This document shows, in pieces, positions 34,385 through 46,139 of a stretch of 64,000 bases of DNA. A program made the position numbers and the translations under genes. The stretch lies in the NCBI GenBank assembly GCA_037974665.1, contig CM075767.1, forward strand, positions 26,003,498 to 26,067,497, in the 5' to 3' direction. How positions within the stretch are numbered: the first letter of the stretch is position 1; every line of letters begins with the position of its first letter. This DNA comes from Ehretia macrophylla. Taxonomy: Eukaryota; Streptophyta; Magnoliopsida; Boraginales; Ehretiaceae. Under the pieces are notes generated by a model. The model ran no database searches. It was not told the origin of the DNA and saw nothing but the letters and a program-made list of their open reading frames with translations.

Positions 34385-36025
34385 TGCATGTGCTAATGGA
34401 GTCATGTGCTAATTTAGAATTGAAATAATAGAGTTATGTGCTAATTTAGAATTGAAATAATGGACCATGCTTATAGTTCAATATGTATATATTAATACGT
34501 GGCACCCTTTTCAGATTTAGGATCAAAGAAATAATGATATGTTCATGTCCCCTTGTTGAAAAATGAGAATCTTGATGATGATATCTCATAAAATTAGTTA
34601 GCTCAAATCGAGAGAAAATCAAAAGTTGACTTGTGGTTCTTAATCTCATGCTGAAATATTTGTGTTAAGATGCCTTGGATATGTAGATGCATGCAAGATT
34701 AGGGTGATCAACCTATTTAAATCATACTATACACCACGTGAGCAAGATGATTAGAAGGTAATAAGTACATCATTTTTTTTTGTTGTAAATTTAAACTATT
34801 ATTTTTGTATAGAATTTAGGTTTTTTTGTAAATATTAAAATTTTTGTGAATATTAATTTGAATATTTAAATTTAATTTTTTGAAAAAATGATTCATATAG
34901 TCCCTATTGTTTCTTATTTTTCCAAATCAGTCATCATTATTTCAACTCACCCAAATTAGTCCTCAATATTTTCAAAAAAAGTCTCAAATCAGTCTTTTTT
35001 GTTAAATTCTTAACTAATAATATATCAATTGACTAAAATACCCTTCGAACCATCTAAATAAAAAAGGCACCCCACCCCACGATGAGCCCCAAAAACCTCC
35101 ACCCCCATCTAACCAAAAAAATAATAATAATAATTAACGATCTGATTGGAAAAAAAAAAAAAAAGAACAGTTGGTATGCGTATTGTATTTGTGTTTGGTG
35201 CTTCGAAACTCTTGCAGACTTGGTGTATTTGCTTTGCAAGATAATGCTGCCTTGCTTTCATTTCTTCTATACATAATGTGTGGATAAATAGCTCAAGATA
35301 AATGCATCTTAATTGTCTGCTTTTGAAATGTGAAATTGGTGGTACTACTAAAAATTCACCATCTCTAGCGGAATCCACTCCATGAGCATGAGGACACATG
35401 AATCATTTGGTAGATGAAATAGCCATATCAAATCTCTGGAGTGCATCGTGAGGAAACTTAAATCCTAATGTCACATCTCCTTTCCGTTGAAAATTGAGTT
35501 GCGTTGTAAAATGCTTTGGATCAAGAATTCTCGCTTGCACTTTGTGTTTTTAATGTGTGTGCGTGGGTATGTAGGTGGCGATGATGGTGGTAGTAGTTGT
35601 GGTTGGAGGTGGCGATAGTGGCGGTATCAATGGAGAAGAAGGGGAATGGAGGATTGATTTTTTTTTTTTTGTTAGAAGATGGAATGAGAATATGGATTAC
35701 TTTTACCGTTTTAACCTTATGTTACTGTTCATCAGGGACTAAAATGGGACTCTTTATGAGACATTGAGAACTGATTTGGGTGAGTCAAAATAATGAGAAT
35801 TGATTTGGGAAGATAGGAGACAATGGGGACTATATGAACTATTTTCCCTAATTTTTTTATATTTTATATTTTTATTTTATACTTTTTAAATTTTTTTAAA
35901 TTAAATAATTAATTGGCGATGAAATAGCTACAGAAAGTTGGGAGATGGAGCCACGGATATTTGACAACAGAATAACTACGAAAGTTAAGCTACGGAATGA
36001 TAACGGAAATTTGGCTACAATTGGT
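34385..36025 (+). mobile_element. Truncated CACTA element related to 54021-60207, split by a MULE-type MITE
   Basis: 34390-34500 matches 58440-58690 (GTGCTAATTTAGAATTGAAA, TTATAGTTCAATATGTATAT); 34738-34870 matches 59505-59640 (GAYGATTAGAAG, TTGTAAATATT); and 35880-36020 matches 59660-59790 (AAATAATTAATTGGCGATG, then CTACGGA-type subterminal repeats). Order and strand agree. Neither terminal CACTA end is present, so both ends are lost. The break at 34882-35848 is a later insertion. Confidence 0.75.
34882..35848. mobile_element. MULE-type foldback MITE (967 bp) with 9-bp target duplication
   Basis: The ends form long inverted repeats of about 150 bp (GATTCATATAGTCCC on the left, GGGACTATATGAAC on the right). 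The 9-bp duplication TAATTTTTT lies at 34873-34881 and 35849-35857; nine bases is the MULE signature. The interior has no transposase frame; a GGTGG-rich patch lies at 35570-35640. Confidence 0.85.
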
Positions 36026-36308
36026 GGAGGTGAAGAAACCCGAATACCAAGATCCAGATAGCAACAAGAAGGACCACTAAGAGCACATCAATCCAAGAAC
36101 CCTCACAATCACATACCTCTCGTCACCAAGTCCAACCCATAAACTACAACCCCTAAATAACATGCAAAGAAAGCTGTCGGAGTAAATAGAGTGAGACAAT
36201 AACAATAAAACACATCAAGGTATGCAAAACGAGCATACCAACCTAATTGGAAGCTATCGGATTTGAGAAGTAAGGTACGGCAAAAGAGAGGCATAGAGAT
36301 AGAGAAAG
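36026..36308. other. No gene seen
   Basis: Short host-side flank of element B without recognised similarity. Confidence 0.5.
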
Positions 36309-36313
36309 ATATG

Positions 36314-36789
36314 TGACGAGGGGGACCCGAGCTGAGGTAAGATACCCGTACCAAGCTGAGGCCGGCCAACCCGAGCCAAGGCCAGCGTATTCAGCTAATG
36401 CCCAACCTGGATACTGATCTGACTTCAACCCGACCCAAGAAAATCCCGACTTATTTGCCAACTGTTCTGATGGGACATAAAGCCTTGATGGGACATAAAG
36501 TTGGGCCGCATTAAATGCTGTCAGATCCGAATTTAGCATAAATAGAGCTCTACCCCTTCATTTTTTAGGTAACTAGTCATTAAATACTCTCAGCTACTTC
36601 GCCAGCTCGGATATACTAATCATTCATGCGCCTGAGGGAAAAATCCGGGTCATCACCCCGCCTTTTCCTTCCTTTTCCTTGTGCAGGTCCAGCAGCCGAC
36701 CCGAAAATCCAGGCCAGGTAGCCGACCTAGAAATCCAGCTCGGCGGGAGTAGCCATCCAACCTCAACCACGAGATTCTCAACCTCGACA
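36314..36789 (+). repeat. Element B 5' LTR (476 bp)
   Basis: TGACG...CGACA ends. The TATA position reads CATAAATAG (near 36538) where the 3' LTR has TATAAATAG. It has only two GCCGACC-type units in the region where element A has four 25-bp units. A short local duplication (TTGATGGGACATAAAG) occurs near 36470-36500. Confidence 0.95.
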
Positions 36790-36792
36790 GTT

Positions 36793-36810
36793 TAGCACCG
36801 TCTGTGGGAA
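36793..36810 (+). promoter_or_regulatory. Primer-binding site of element B
   Basis: TAGCACCGTCTGTGGGAA, two changes in the first seven bases relative to element A (TGGCGCC), so priming would be weakened. Confidence 0.7.
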
Positions 36811-36856
36811 ACAAGTTCTCTTTGTCACTCTTCCCACCACTCATTGAGAAACCATC

Positions 36857-38290
36857 ATGGTACAAACAAGAAGCCACAGCGCACCGGTAGAGGACTCGCC
36901 CAACCCGGATGGGGACCTCGAAACCACACAGGTGCCTAGCCAAGACCCAACCCAAACCGACATTGGAACGAGCCAACGTATACACTTAGCCTCACAAACC
37001 AACCCATCGATAGATGAAGACTTCAACTCCAGCCTGTCACCAGAGATGAGGATGATGCTCAGGATGTTTGAAGAACTTAATGAGCAGGTAGCCCGGCTAG
37101 CTGCGGACCCCCCGGCTCCACCAGCAGCTACGCCGTGGCCCATGCATCCACAGTTCCACATCCCAGCCCCAAGGCAAAAACGGGCGCAAGATGAAGAGGG
37201 CTTTCTGGAACCGATGGTGGGACCTGAGGAGGCGAAAGGAAAGAGGGCGACACATGCTGACCCCGAGCAGGCCAAGACTGCGGCTACCATAGCCAATATC
37301 ATTAACTAGCTCGGCGAAAGCCCACTCTCTCCCGAGGTACTGGCCACGCCATTGCCCACCGGCAACCGGATGCCCAACCTGGCAGTCTATAATGGGGACG
37401 GAGACCCAGCCAGCCACCTGCTCAACTTTGATCACCATATGACTCGACATGATATGACTAACCTCATGAAAACGAAGATATTCCCGACCACCCTGGTTGG
37501 CAATGCCTTGGACTAGTTCCAAAAACTTCATCCCGGCTTTATTGCAAGTTTTCATCAACTGGCTAAGGCTTTTCTGTCCCGCTTCACGGGAAGCCGACGT
37601 GCAACCCACCACACTTGAACATTGTTGTCGGTGAAGCAACATAAGGGAGAAAGTTTGAGGGCTTATACAGCTCGATTCAATGAAGAGTCCTTTAGAATCC
37701 CTAACCTGGAGGACTCCATAGCATTAATGGCTTACCAAATTGGGCTCAGGTTGGGCCCCCTCACATCCTCCTTGGCCATCGACCCCGTGGATAGCGTAGC
37801 CGAGCTGATGGTATGGGCAGAAGGGTACATACACTTGGAAGAAATCCATCAGGCGAAGAGGGACGATGACAAAGAAAAAGAAGCCGGGAAAAAAAGGAGA
37901 GGCCTCCCGAGGCCAACCTGGGAGTAGGGCCCAAGACGACCGAGGCAAGCAGCTTTAACAGCCAAAGCAGAACCCCCGGTTCACCATGTTCACTCCCCTT
38001 AACACTACAAGGGAGCAAATCCTGATGGAGATCCAGCACTAGAACCACCTACCTCCAGCGCCGAGGATGAAAGGCTGACCTGAGAAGCGCAATAGGACCA
38101 AGTATTGCCGCTACCATATAGATTACAGCCACACCACCGAAGAGTGCAAAGATTTGAAACAGAAAATCGAGGTACTGATAACCCGGGGTCACCTCCGGCG
38201 GTACATAGATCAACAGCCGACCCGGAGTCACGATCAGAGAGATAGAGAGAGAAGTCCACCCAAGCACCAGGCTAGGGGCGGACGTTTGGC
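36857..38290 (+). pseudogene. Element B gag
   Basis: Starts MVQTRSHSAPVEDSPN at 36857. The capsid-like region runs from about 37380 (LAVYNGDGDPASHLLNFDHH) to 37830 (AELMVWAEGYIHLEE). Zinc-knuckle-like KYCRYHIDYSHTTEEC (38099-38146) has all Cys/His positions. Stops: TAG 37307, TAG 37514 (the Trp-to-stop shared with element A), TGA 37617. A run of seven A's near 37890 has shifted the frame relative to element A. The gene packages the RNA into virus-like particles in intact relatives. Confidence 0.9.
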
Positions 38291-38713
38291 TGTGATCAAG
38301 ACCATCGCAGAAGGATTGACGTCGGGTGGGAAAACCTCGGCTGGCAAGAAGGGCTATGTTTGGGCTGGAATGGAGTATGGGCCGGTGCGGGGTCCGGTCC
38401 CAGAGATGGATGAGCTCACTTTCTCCTCAGAAGACTTAGAATGGGTGATATTGCCCCATGACAACCCATTGGTGATTAGTGCTAAAATAGCCAACTTTAC
38501 CGTGAAGAGGCTACTGGTGGACACCAGGAGCTCGGCAGAAGTCCTATTCCTGAGCGCATTTGAGTAGATGGGGTTGGACAAAAGCCGACTCAGGCCATTG
38601 AGGGGCACCTTAGCTGGTTTCACTAGACAAGCCCACCGAGTTAAAGGGGTCATCAACCTCCCACTGAAGCTAGAAGACGGAGACAAGCGGGTTTCAATGC
38701 AAGCAACTTCATT
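38291..38713 (+). pseudogene. Element B protease
   Basis: The frame open from 38154 to 38567 ends the gag region and contains LLVDTRSSAEVLF near 38514-38550. The aspartic protease signature should be DTGSS; the Gly-to-Arg change would abolish activity. A TAG follows at 38565-38567, and a frameshift near 38700 leads to the RT frame. Confidence 0.85.
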
Positions 38714-40310
38714 GTGATGGATTGCAACTCCACTTACAATATGATCTTGGGTCGGGTGGTACTCAATCGTTTCAGGGCCGTTTCTTCAACTTACTATCAG
38801 GCCTCGAAGTTCCCGACCCTGGGTGGCACAGCCACCATCCGAGGAGTTCAGCTCTCGGCTCGGGAGTGCTATGAAAGCTCCCTCCGCCCTAAATATCAGG
38901 TTGGCTGGGGATCAGATTTGCCCGAGGAGAAGAGGGATGCCAAGAGAGAGAGCCTAACTGAAGACCTTCAAGAGGTGGAACTCTCCGATGAAACAAAGAG
39001 AGCAAAGATCGGGAGTAAACTCTCTGATGACCTCAAGAAAGGTATAAGCCAATTTCTTCTAAACAATGAACATATATTTGCATGGTCTACTTCTGACATA
39101 ACAGGTATTGACCCGAGTGTGATTGAGCATCACTTAATTGTCGACCCAAATCACTATCCGGTAAAGCAGAAGCACATGCACTTCCATTATGATAAGCAAC
39201 AGATCATAGCAGAGGAAGTGGACAAGTTGGTAGACGCCGGCCACTTAAAGGAAATTCAATACCCGACCTGGTTGTCCAATGTAGTACTAGTGACCAAGTC
39301 CTCAGGCGGATGAAAATTGTGTATTGACTTCATCGATCTTAACAAAGCTTGCCCTAAGGACTGCTTTCTCCTACCTCGGATTGATCAGATGGTGGATGCC
39401 ACCTCCGGGTTCGAGCTACTCTCTTTCATGGATGCCTTCAAAGGCTACAACCAGATTAAGATGGCTCCCAGTGACAAAGAGAAAACTGTCTTCACCACCG
39501 ATAAGGGTCTCTACTACTATGAGGTCATGCCTTTTGGCCTCAAGAATGCTGGAGCTACCTACACTCGGATAGTGAACAAGGCATTCAAGAATCAGATTGG
39601 CCGAAAAATGGAGATCTATGTAGATGACATGTTGGTCAAGAGCAGGAGAGCGGAAGACCATGTGACCGACCTGGCTGAAGCCTTCACCGTAATGGAGCAC
39701 TTTAGGATAAAACTGAACTCGAAAAAGTGGGCATTCGGCGTCAAGGCAGGAAAGTTTTTAGGTTTCATGGTCACAACCAGGGGAATAGAAGCCAACCCGG
39801 AGAAGGTTCAGGCTATACTTGACCTGGCACCGCCAACCTGTGTGAAAGACGTCCAGGTACTCGCGGGCAAGGTTGTGGCGTTAAGCAGATTTATGTCCAG
39901 GTCGGCCGACAAGTGTGCTCATCTGTTCAAAATATTGAGGAATCCTAAGAGTTTTGAATGGACTACGGAATGCCAGAATGCCTTCCAAGAGCTGAAAAGG
40001 TATCTAGTTTTGTCACCCTTGCTATCCCGACCTGAGGTGGGGGAGAAGCTGGTACTATACTTGGCATGCTAAGGGACAGCAGTGGCGGCGGCACTAATCC
40101 GTGAAGAAGGGAAGGAGCAGAAACCGGTCTATTATGTCAGCAAAACCTTGCAAGGGGCCGAGGCAAGGTACTCCTCCTTGGAAAAACTCGCCCTCGCGCT
40201 CATCACAGCGGCAAAGAAGCTAAAGCCATACTTTGATGCTCATCCAATTAACAGTCATGACGGATGCCCCACTCAAGTCCATCATGCACAAGCCGGAGGC
40301 GTCGGGTAGG
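38714..40310 (+). pseudogene. Element B reverse transcriptase and first RNase H
   Basis: One frame with stops at 39311 and 40070. RT shows CIDFIDLNKACPKD, ELLSFMDAFKGYNQIKMA, MPFGLKNAGATYTR and the catalytic YVDD at 39617-39628, all intact. The connection segment GKFLGFMV and ALSRFMSRSADKC follow. RNase H has KPVYYVSKTLQGAEARYSS and LALALITAAKKLKPYF. A frameshift near 40250 passes coding to the next frame. Confidence 0.92.
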
Positions 40311-40826
40311 CTGTTGAAATGGGCAGTTGAGTTGAGTCAATTTGACATCACCTACCAACCCAAAACAGCCATCAAAGCCCAAGCCATCGCGGACTTTGTG
40401 GTGAAATGTACTGGCCGCGCCGAGCATGACCCGGAGGATGTGTGGAAGGTCCATGTGGATGGGGCATTAGGGAAGTCTGAAAGCGGAGCACTGGTCATCC
40501 TCGACCCGACCCGGCATGGGCACCAATACTCTATCAAGTTCGCCTTCCCGGCATCCAACAATGAGGCTGAGTACGAGGCAGTGATCACGGGATTGAAAAT
40601 TATGGCTCAGCTCGGGGCACAAACAATTGATCTGAGTACCGACTCTCAATTGGTTGCTAGTCAGATATCAGGAGAGTTCGAAGCCAAGAACAATGCTATG
40701 CTTGCCTACCTCAATAAAGTTAAGGATTTGACCTCAGAGCTCAAAAGGTTCACAGTACAGCAAATCCCGAGAGAGGAAAATATGAAAGCTGATGCTCTAT
40801 CCAAGTTGGCTTTGGGAGGAAGCTGA
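40233..40826 (+). pseudogene. Element B second (archaeal-type) RNase H
   Basis: The ORF contains the tail of the first RNase H (MTDAPLKSIMHKPEASGRLL) and then a complete second domain: HVDGALG (first Asp), NNEAEYEAVITGLKIM (Glu), LSTDSQLVASQISG (Asp) and NMKADALSKLA (last Asp). A second RNase H of this kind is a hallmark of the plant Tat lineage. The domain is free of stops here; element A lacks its middle. It ends at a TGA after LALGGS. Confidence 0.88.
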
Positions 40827-40949
40827 CTTGTACTAATCCACGTAGAAGAAGTCTTCGAACCTAGTATTCAGCTGGGAAGACCTGTCGTGGCCGAGCTCAA
40901 TTTAAGCCTAGATTGGACCAAACTAATCATGGACTACTTGGAGGGGGAA

Positions 40950-42133
40950 TGACCCCGGAGGATGAAAAAGCAGCTCGGAAACTCACCAAACAAGCCTAAA
41001 AGTTTGTCATAGTAGCTGGAAACCTCTACAAGAGAGCCTACACTTGGCCTCTCTTAAAGTATGTTGGGCCCGAGGAGAGAAACTATGTACTCCGAGAGAT
41101 CCACAAAGGGGTATGTGGAAACCACTTGGGTGGCAAGGCTTTGGCTCGGAAAGCATTGAGGCAATGCTATTTCTGGCCAACCTTAGATCAAGATGCCAAA
41201 TAGTATGTTAAAAAGTGTAACACTTGCCAAAGGTTCGCCAAAATACAAAGAAAGCCTCTGGTAGACTTGACAGTGATGATAAGCCCATGGCCATTCTATC
41301 AATGGGGTCTAGATATCATTGGCCCATTGCCAACCAGTGTTGGCCAGAAGAAGCACACCTTCGTAGCTGTAGACTACTTCACCAAATGGCCTGAGGCTAA
41401 AGGTGTTGCTAGAATAACGGAAAAGGCAGCTTGGAATTTTGTGTGAAAGAATATCATTTGCCGATTTGGGGTGCCAAAGGTCATCATTACCGACCACGAC
41501 AAGCAATTTGACAGTGCATACTTTCAAGGCAAATGTGCGGAGATCGAGATCGACCTTACATTCTTATCTATTGTTCACCCTCAAAGTAATGGCCAAGTTG
41601 AAAGGACTAACCAAATTATTTTGCAGAGCCTGAAAACCAAGTTGGAGGAAGTAGAAGGCCAGTGGGCATCGATTCTCCCTGAGGTACTGTGGGCTCAACG
41701 AACCACCACCAGCTCGGCAATGGGAGAATCGCCCTTCGAGCTGACCTTCGGTACTCAAGCAGTGCTACCAGTGGAGATCGGGTCTCCGACCAATAGAACT
41801 CTCCATCACGATCCAGTAATAAATAGAGCCCTAATTCGTGAAGAGCTCAACCTCGCTGAAGAGCTCTGTGCCAAAGCTCAGATCAGGATGTTGGCCAGTA
41901 AAACTGCCATGTAAAGAGCCTTTGTCAGGCAGGTCAAGCCTAAGCCTATTAAGGTTGGCGACCTCATCCTTAGAAAGGCCATCTTTTTACCGCGCTCAGG
42001 TAACAAGTTGTCCTCAGCCTAGGAGGGACCTTACGAAATCGTGAAAGAAGTCCGACTTGGGACCTTCTACCTCCGCGACAGATACGGGAAGCAATTGAAG
42101 AATGCATGGTACGCAGAACACCTGAAGAGATAG
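40950..42133 (+). pseudogene. Element B integrase
   Basis: The zinc region EIHKGVCGNHLGG has both histidines, and CNTCQRF both cysteines. The core has WGLDIIGPLP, TDHDKQF and GQVERTN (the DDE positions). The best-preserved stretch is the open frame 41471-41914. Interruptions include TAG near 41201, TGA near 41446, TAA near 41912 and TAG near 42020. The GPY-type motif EGPYEIVKEV is present and the frame ends after EHLKR at 42131-42133. No chromodomain. Confidence 0.9.
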
Positions 42134-42137
42134 TTTG

Positions 42138-42290
42138 TCTAACGGCCCTGAGCCGGAAACTCTTGTAAAAGCCCCGAGCAGAAATCTTTTGTTACGTCCC
42201 TGAGCCGAAAACTCTTGTAATGGCCCCAGAGCCGAAAGATCTTCTGTAGAGGCCCTAAGCCGAAACTCTACCTATAATTGGCTCCTGAGC
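42138..42290. repeat. Tandem GAGCCGAAA-type repeat behind integrase, element B
   Basis: About five imperfect units, homologous to 22226-22400. Confidence 0.75.
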
Positions 42291-42885
42291 CCAAGTACTC
42301 TATGTACAAATTCAATATAATGTGTTTTGTAAACCAGTGCAAAGCCCGACCCGGGCCCAAGCACCTCAGCTATTCAGCTATCTCAAACTCGGATTAACGC
42401 AGTGGCCACGCTTAATAATGAGAAAAAAGATCAAGTAAACCAGCTTGGACAAGGTTCCAGCTCGGGTATAATCAATAATAATTTGATTCACTTTACCAGT
42501 TTGGGTTAGAGTCCAACTCGGTTTAGCCGGCTCCAGGTCGGTATGTTAGTTTGGGTCTAAACTAGAGCTCAACATTAGTTTGACCAATTTTAAATCGGAC
42601 CGACAAGTCCAGGTTGGCGACGATTATATGGTTGCCCAGTTAACCAGCTCGGATTAGGATGATAACTCATTAACCCCGTCCAGCTCGGTTCTTAATGATC
42701 AATTACTTAAGTTTGAAAGGTCCATTATGTTGGTCTGACCCCACTTACTTGAGAAAATATGCGAAGGGAAAAGTACACTTGTACAAACTCGGATAAAACG
42801 CAAATAAAGCTAGAAAAAAGTGATCATTGCATTGATATTTAGAAAGTACAAATTATAAAAGCGCGACCCAGGCAAATTACAAAAG

Positions 42886-45222
42886 TCATTTAGTTGCAGG
42901 GCCAGTGGCAGCAGCGTCAGCTTCATCCCCAACTTGGTCCATGCCCTTCTTGACAAAGTCCATCACCTCCTGGGCTTGGGACTTGAGGTCGGTTAGAAGC
43001 TCAGGAACCTCCCAAAATTCTGGCAGATGAGCCTCCAAGATTTCGATATAATCATTCTTGGAGGCGGGAAGAAAGGTCTTTGCTCGCTCCCGAGCGGCGA
43101 CCTGGCCTCGGAAGTAATATTCCAGCTTGGTGTACTTGGCCATGATCCCGCCCTCGCTTTTCACCCAGCTCACCGCTGCGTCGTAAGACTTGAAGGCTTC
43201 CACCATATTCTCTCCGTTTGCTCTGATCCGGTCGTGTAGTTCCTGGAACTTCGCATCGGCTTTGCATACATCATTCTTGTAGCGTTCCACGTCCTTGGTT
43301 GCAGCCTGGCGTCGGGACTCTTCCGTCCGGAGCTCTTTCTTCAGCCGGTCGACCTCCGCGGCATCCTCCTTGTATCTTTTGGAGGCCTCCTCCCTTTGGG
43401 ACTTGAGCTCGGCTCGGGTATCAGCACATCGCTGCTCAAGCTCAATGCAGTAGGCCTGGACTTTGGTGAGGAGGTTGGGTACTGAAAGAACATGGGACTC
43501 TGCCTATACAAAGGGCAATAGACACAGTCAGCTGAGCCGACAGACCTCACAATACACGTAATCGAGTATAACTCACCATGACGACGGCCGTCCTCCAGTC
43601 AAGTGAGAGCTGCTCTACTGGGACCCCTGCCAGCTTGGGGTCGCGGGCCACCTTGGCAGCCTCTATAAAATCCTTGTTGGGAAGGATTACCTTCGCAGTC
43701 TTGCCTTTCCCTGAATAATCTGCCCGAGGCCGCTTCTTGTTGTCAGGACGGGTTGCCGAGCACTCCTGCATCACCACGCCCGATCTCGACCTCTTGGGCA
43801 GTGGAGACTCCGAGGTCCCCTTGGAAGTCACCTCGGTGCCGACCTCTCAAACTTGGCTGCTGGACCGCTGCCTCTGCTCTTGAGGAGCGGCGGGGCTAAA
43901 GCCGGACCGAGCCGAGTTGTCGCCGCTAGCTTCAGCCCCTCTCCTCTTTCTTTGGGCATAAGCGAGCTTTCCAGTATCAGCCATGTCTGCAAAAAACAAA
44001 GGAAAAAGAGGTAAGAAATGACCAAATACTAACTGAAAAGAACAACGGTAGACAAGGAGATGGGGATGTCGGGTATTGATCCTGCGAACTGACCCTCTAC
44101 TGGACTGGATTCCGCATCCCCTTCGGGCTCGAGAAGTAAATGGGGATGATTCCTTGCAAGGTCGGGTTCGCTCCCGAATAACCTTGATTCCCAGATCTTA
44201 TCCCACCTAAGCACGCTATCAGTATTTATTAGCATTCCCGGTTTGGGTCTCAGTACCCTGATCTCGACGAGTTCCGACTCTGAAAGCTTGGGGTCGTCAT
44301 TCACATTCTTCTTTAAAGAAGGATTTCAATCCACTCTGCACCCCGGGTTCACAACCGGCTCAACCCAATAGTAGTCATTGTGCCAACCCTTGTTGGAGGA
44401 GTGCCACTTGGTGAATATGGCATTACTAGCCCGAGTTGCGAAATGAAACCACCCTGGCTGCTTCAGGTTGGGCTTGCATACAAAGAACTGCCTAAACTAT
44501 CGCAGGGTCTGCTCTACTTCCTTCTCGAGGCAGAATACATAAAACGCCACCACTATGGCCTAACCATTGGGTAACATCTGACCTGGGCTAAGCTCAAAGT
44601 AGTTCAAAATGCCGATAATGAAGTCAAGAAGTGGAAGCTGGTTGACATCGAAGGCGAGGTCGTAGATAGTGAAGTGGTCGGGTGGAGGATAGCAAGCGGA
44701 TTCGTGCCGACCCGGAACCTTCAACTTGTAGTATCGGTCCACCGACCAATTCCTTAGCCTGGCGTTGGCCATCTGCATAGTAGAATGACACTCACGCTTA
44801 CAATAGGCAAACAGCTGCTCGATCCTCTTCCCCCGAGCCGAAGAAACGCTGGCTGAAGCCAAGCTTTGGGGTCGGACTGCCCTCATCGGGACTACTTCAA
44901 TCGACTCCGCCGTTGAGGCTCTAGCTAAGTACTCCTGTGGTATCTCGACCCTCCCCAACCGGTTTAGAGGTGACCCATCTTCTTTATCTCCCACTTCTCC
45001 CAGGTCGGCCAAAGGATCCTCCTGCACCTGCCTGACGCTGATAACTTGGCAGTCATCATCACTTTCCCTGGGCCCAGTTTGCCGAGCTGACCCTTCAGGC
45101 ACACCGGTGCTGTCATTACCGTGACCTCCGTCCAAGGTGGACTCTAAGCTCGACGGATTCTCGTCCCCTCCATAGGATCTCACCTCCATTACTTGGGAAT
45201 ATTCTGACTCCGACCTCCCCAT
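42886..45222 (-). pseudogene. Element B antisense additional gene (aORF), three exons, Transposase_28-like
   Basis: Best copy of the antisense gene. Predicted exons: 45222-44094 (1129 nt), 43986-43577 (410 nt), 43503-42886 (618 nt), total 2157 nt or 719 codons with stop. Intron 1 (44093-43987, 107 nt) GTCAGT...TTTGCAG, phase 1; intron 2 (43576-43504, 73 nt) GTGAGT...TATAG, phase 0. The first 220 codons are open (MGRSESEYSQ to LSPGQMLPNG), covering the acidic N-terminus and the start of the Transposase_28-like domain (HFTIYDLAFDV). Exon 2 is basic (KRPRADYSGKGK). Exon 3 is helical and ends at DQVGDEADAAATGPATK. Stops in exon 1 after residue 220, in two later places, and once in exon 2 make it a pseudogene. 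Not needed for known retrotransposition steps; role unknown. Confidence 0.82.
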
Positions 45223-45472
45223 CCTGTCTATAATTTAAAATATATGTACAGGAATATTTAAAGGGAGTCGGGACGTATCTACTGCTTTAGTTGTGAAAAA
45301 TGACCCAATCTAATTGCCGCCGACCTAATTGGCTCCGAGCTAATGGATCCCGAGCAGAACACACCGAAAAGATTGCTTGCCGAGCTAAAAATGTCTGACC
45401 AATCTGGTTGCCGACCTGAAAGCTTCAAATTTTATGATCAAAGTGTGAAATGAATCTCAAACTTCAGGGCCC

Positions 45473-45480
45473 TATTTATA
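45473..45480 (-). promoter_or_regulatory. TATA box for the antisense gene, element B
   Basis: TATAAATA on the minus strand within CCTATAAATAGGGCC, about 250 nt upstream of the aORF start, at the same place as in element A. Confidence 0.75.
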
Positions 45481-45654
45481 GGCAACTCCCGTAACCGTCT
45501 CGGGAATCCCAAACGTCGAATCTCGATAATTTCCAGGTGACATATCAGCCATCTAAAGAGCATGCACCACTGACGTGGCCATTCTCTCTGTTGAGGTCGG
45601 CCATCTCTAGCTCGGGAACAACTCCCAAATCTAGATATCACCCTTTCGATCTTG

Positions 45655-45670
45655 ACTTGGGGAGGGGGAT
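45655..45670 (+). promoter_or_regulatory. Polypurine tract of element B
   Basis: Purine-rich run TGGGGAGGGGGAT adjoining the 3' LTR start at 45671. Confidence 0.85.
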
Positions 45671-46139
45671 TGACGAGGGGGTCCCGAGCTGAGGTAAGAT
45701 ACCCGCACCAAGTTGAGGCCGGCCAACCCGAGCCAAGGCTGGCCAACCCGAGCCAAGGCCAGCGTATTCAGCTAATGTCCAACCTGGATGCTGATCCGAC
45801 TTGTGTGCCAGCTGTTCTAATGGGACATAAAGCTTTGATGGAATATAAAGCTGCGTCGCATTAAATACTGTCAGATCCGAATTTAGTATAAATAGAGTTT
45901 TACCCTTTCATTTCTGAGGTAACTAGTCATTAAATGCTCTTAGGTACTTCGCCTGCTCGGACAAACTAATCATTCACGCGCCCAAGGAAAAAATCCGGAT
46001 CATCACGCCGCATTTTCCTTCATTTTCCTTGTGCAGGTCCAACAGCCGACCCGAAAATTCAGGCCAAGTAGCCGACCTAGAAATCCAGCTTGGCGGGAGT
46101 AGCCATCCAACCTCAACTGCGAGATTCCCAACCTCGATA
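45671..46139 (+). repeat. Element B 3' LTR (469 bp)
   Basis: Begins TGACG; the final CA is mutated to TA (CGATA). It keeps a canonical TATAAATAG near 45889 and carries a local duplication of GGCCAACCCGAGCC near 45720-45745. It is followed by the target duplication ATATG. Confidence 0.92.

Larger units (their letters stand above)
36314..46139 (+). mobile_element. Ty3/gypsy Tat-lineage retrotransposon, element B (9826 bp)
   Basis: Same family and orientation as element A, with LTRs of 476 and 469 bp. The target duplication ATATG is present at 36309-36313 and 46140-46144. Order: LTR, primer site, gag, protease, RT, RNase H, second RNase H, integrase, tandem repeat, antisense gene, polypurine tract, LTR. 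It keeps the RT YVDD box and the whole second RNase H, but has several stops and frameshifts. Confidence 0.95.

Noticed and set aside
36841-37302. Minus-strand frames across gag of the Tat elements
   Set aside because: They mirror the GC-rich gag coding strand and have no start context, splice pattern or recognisable domain, unlike the true antisense gene further on.
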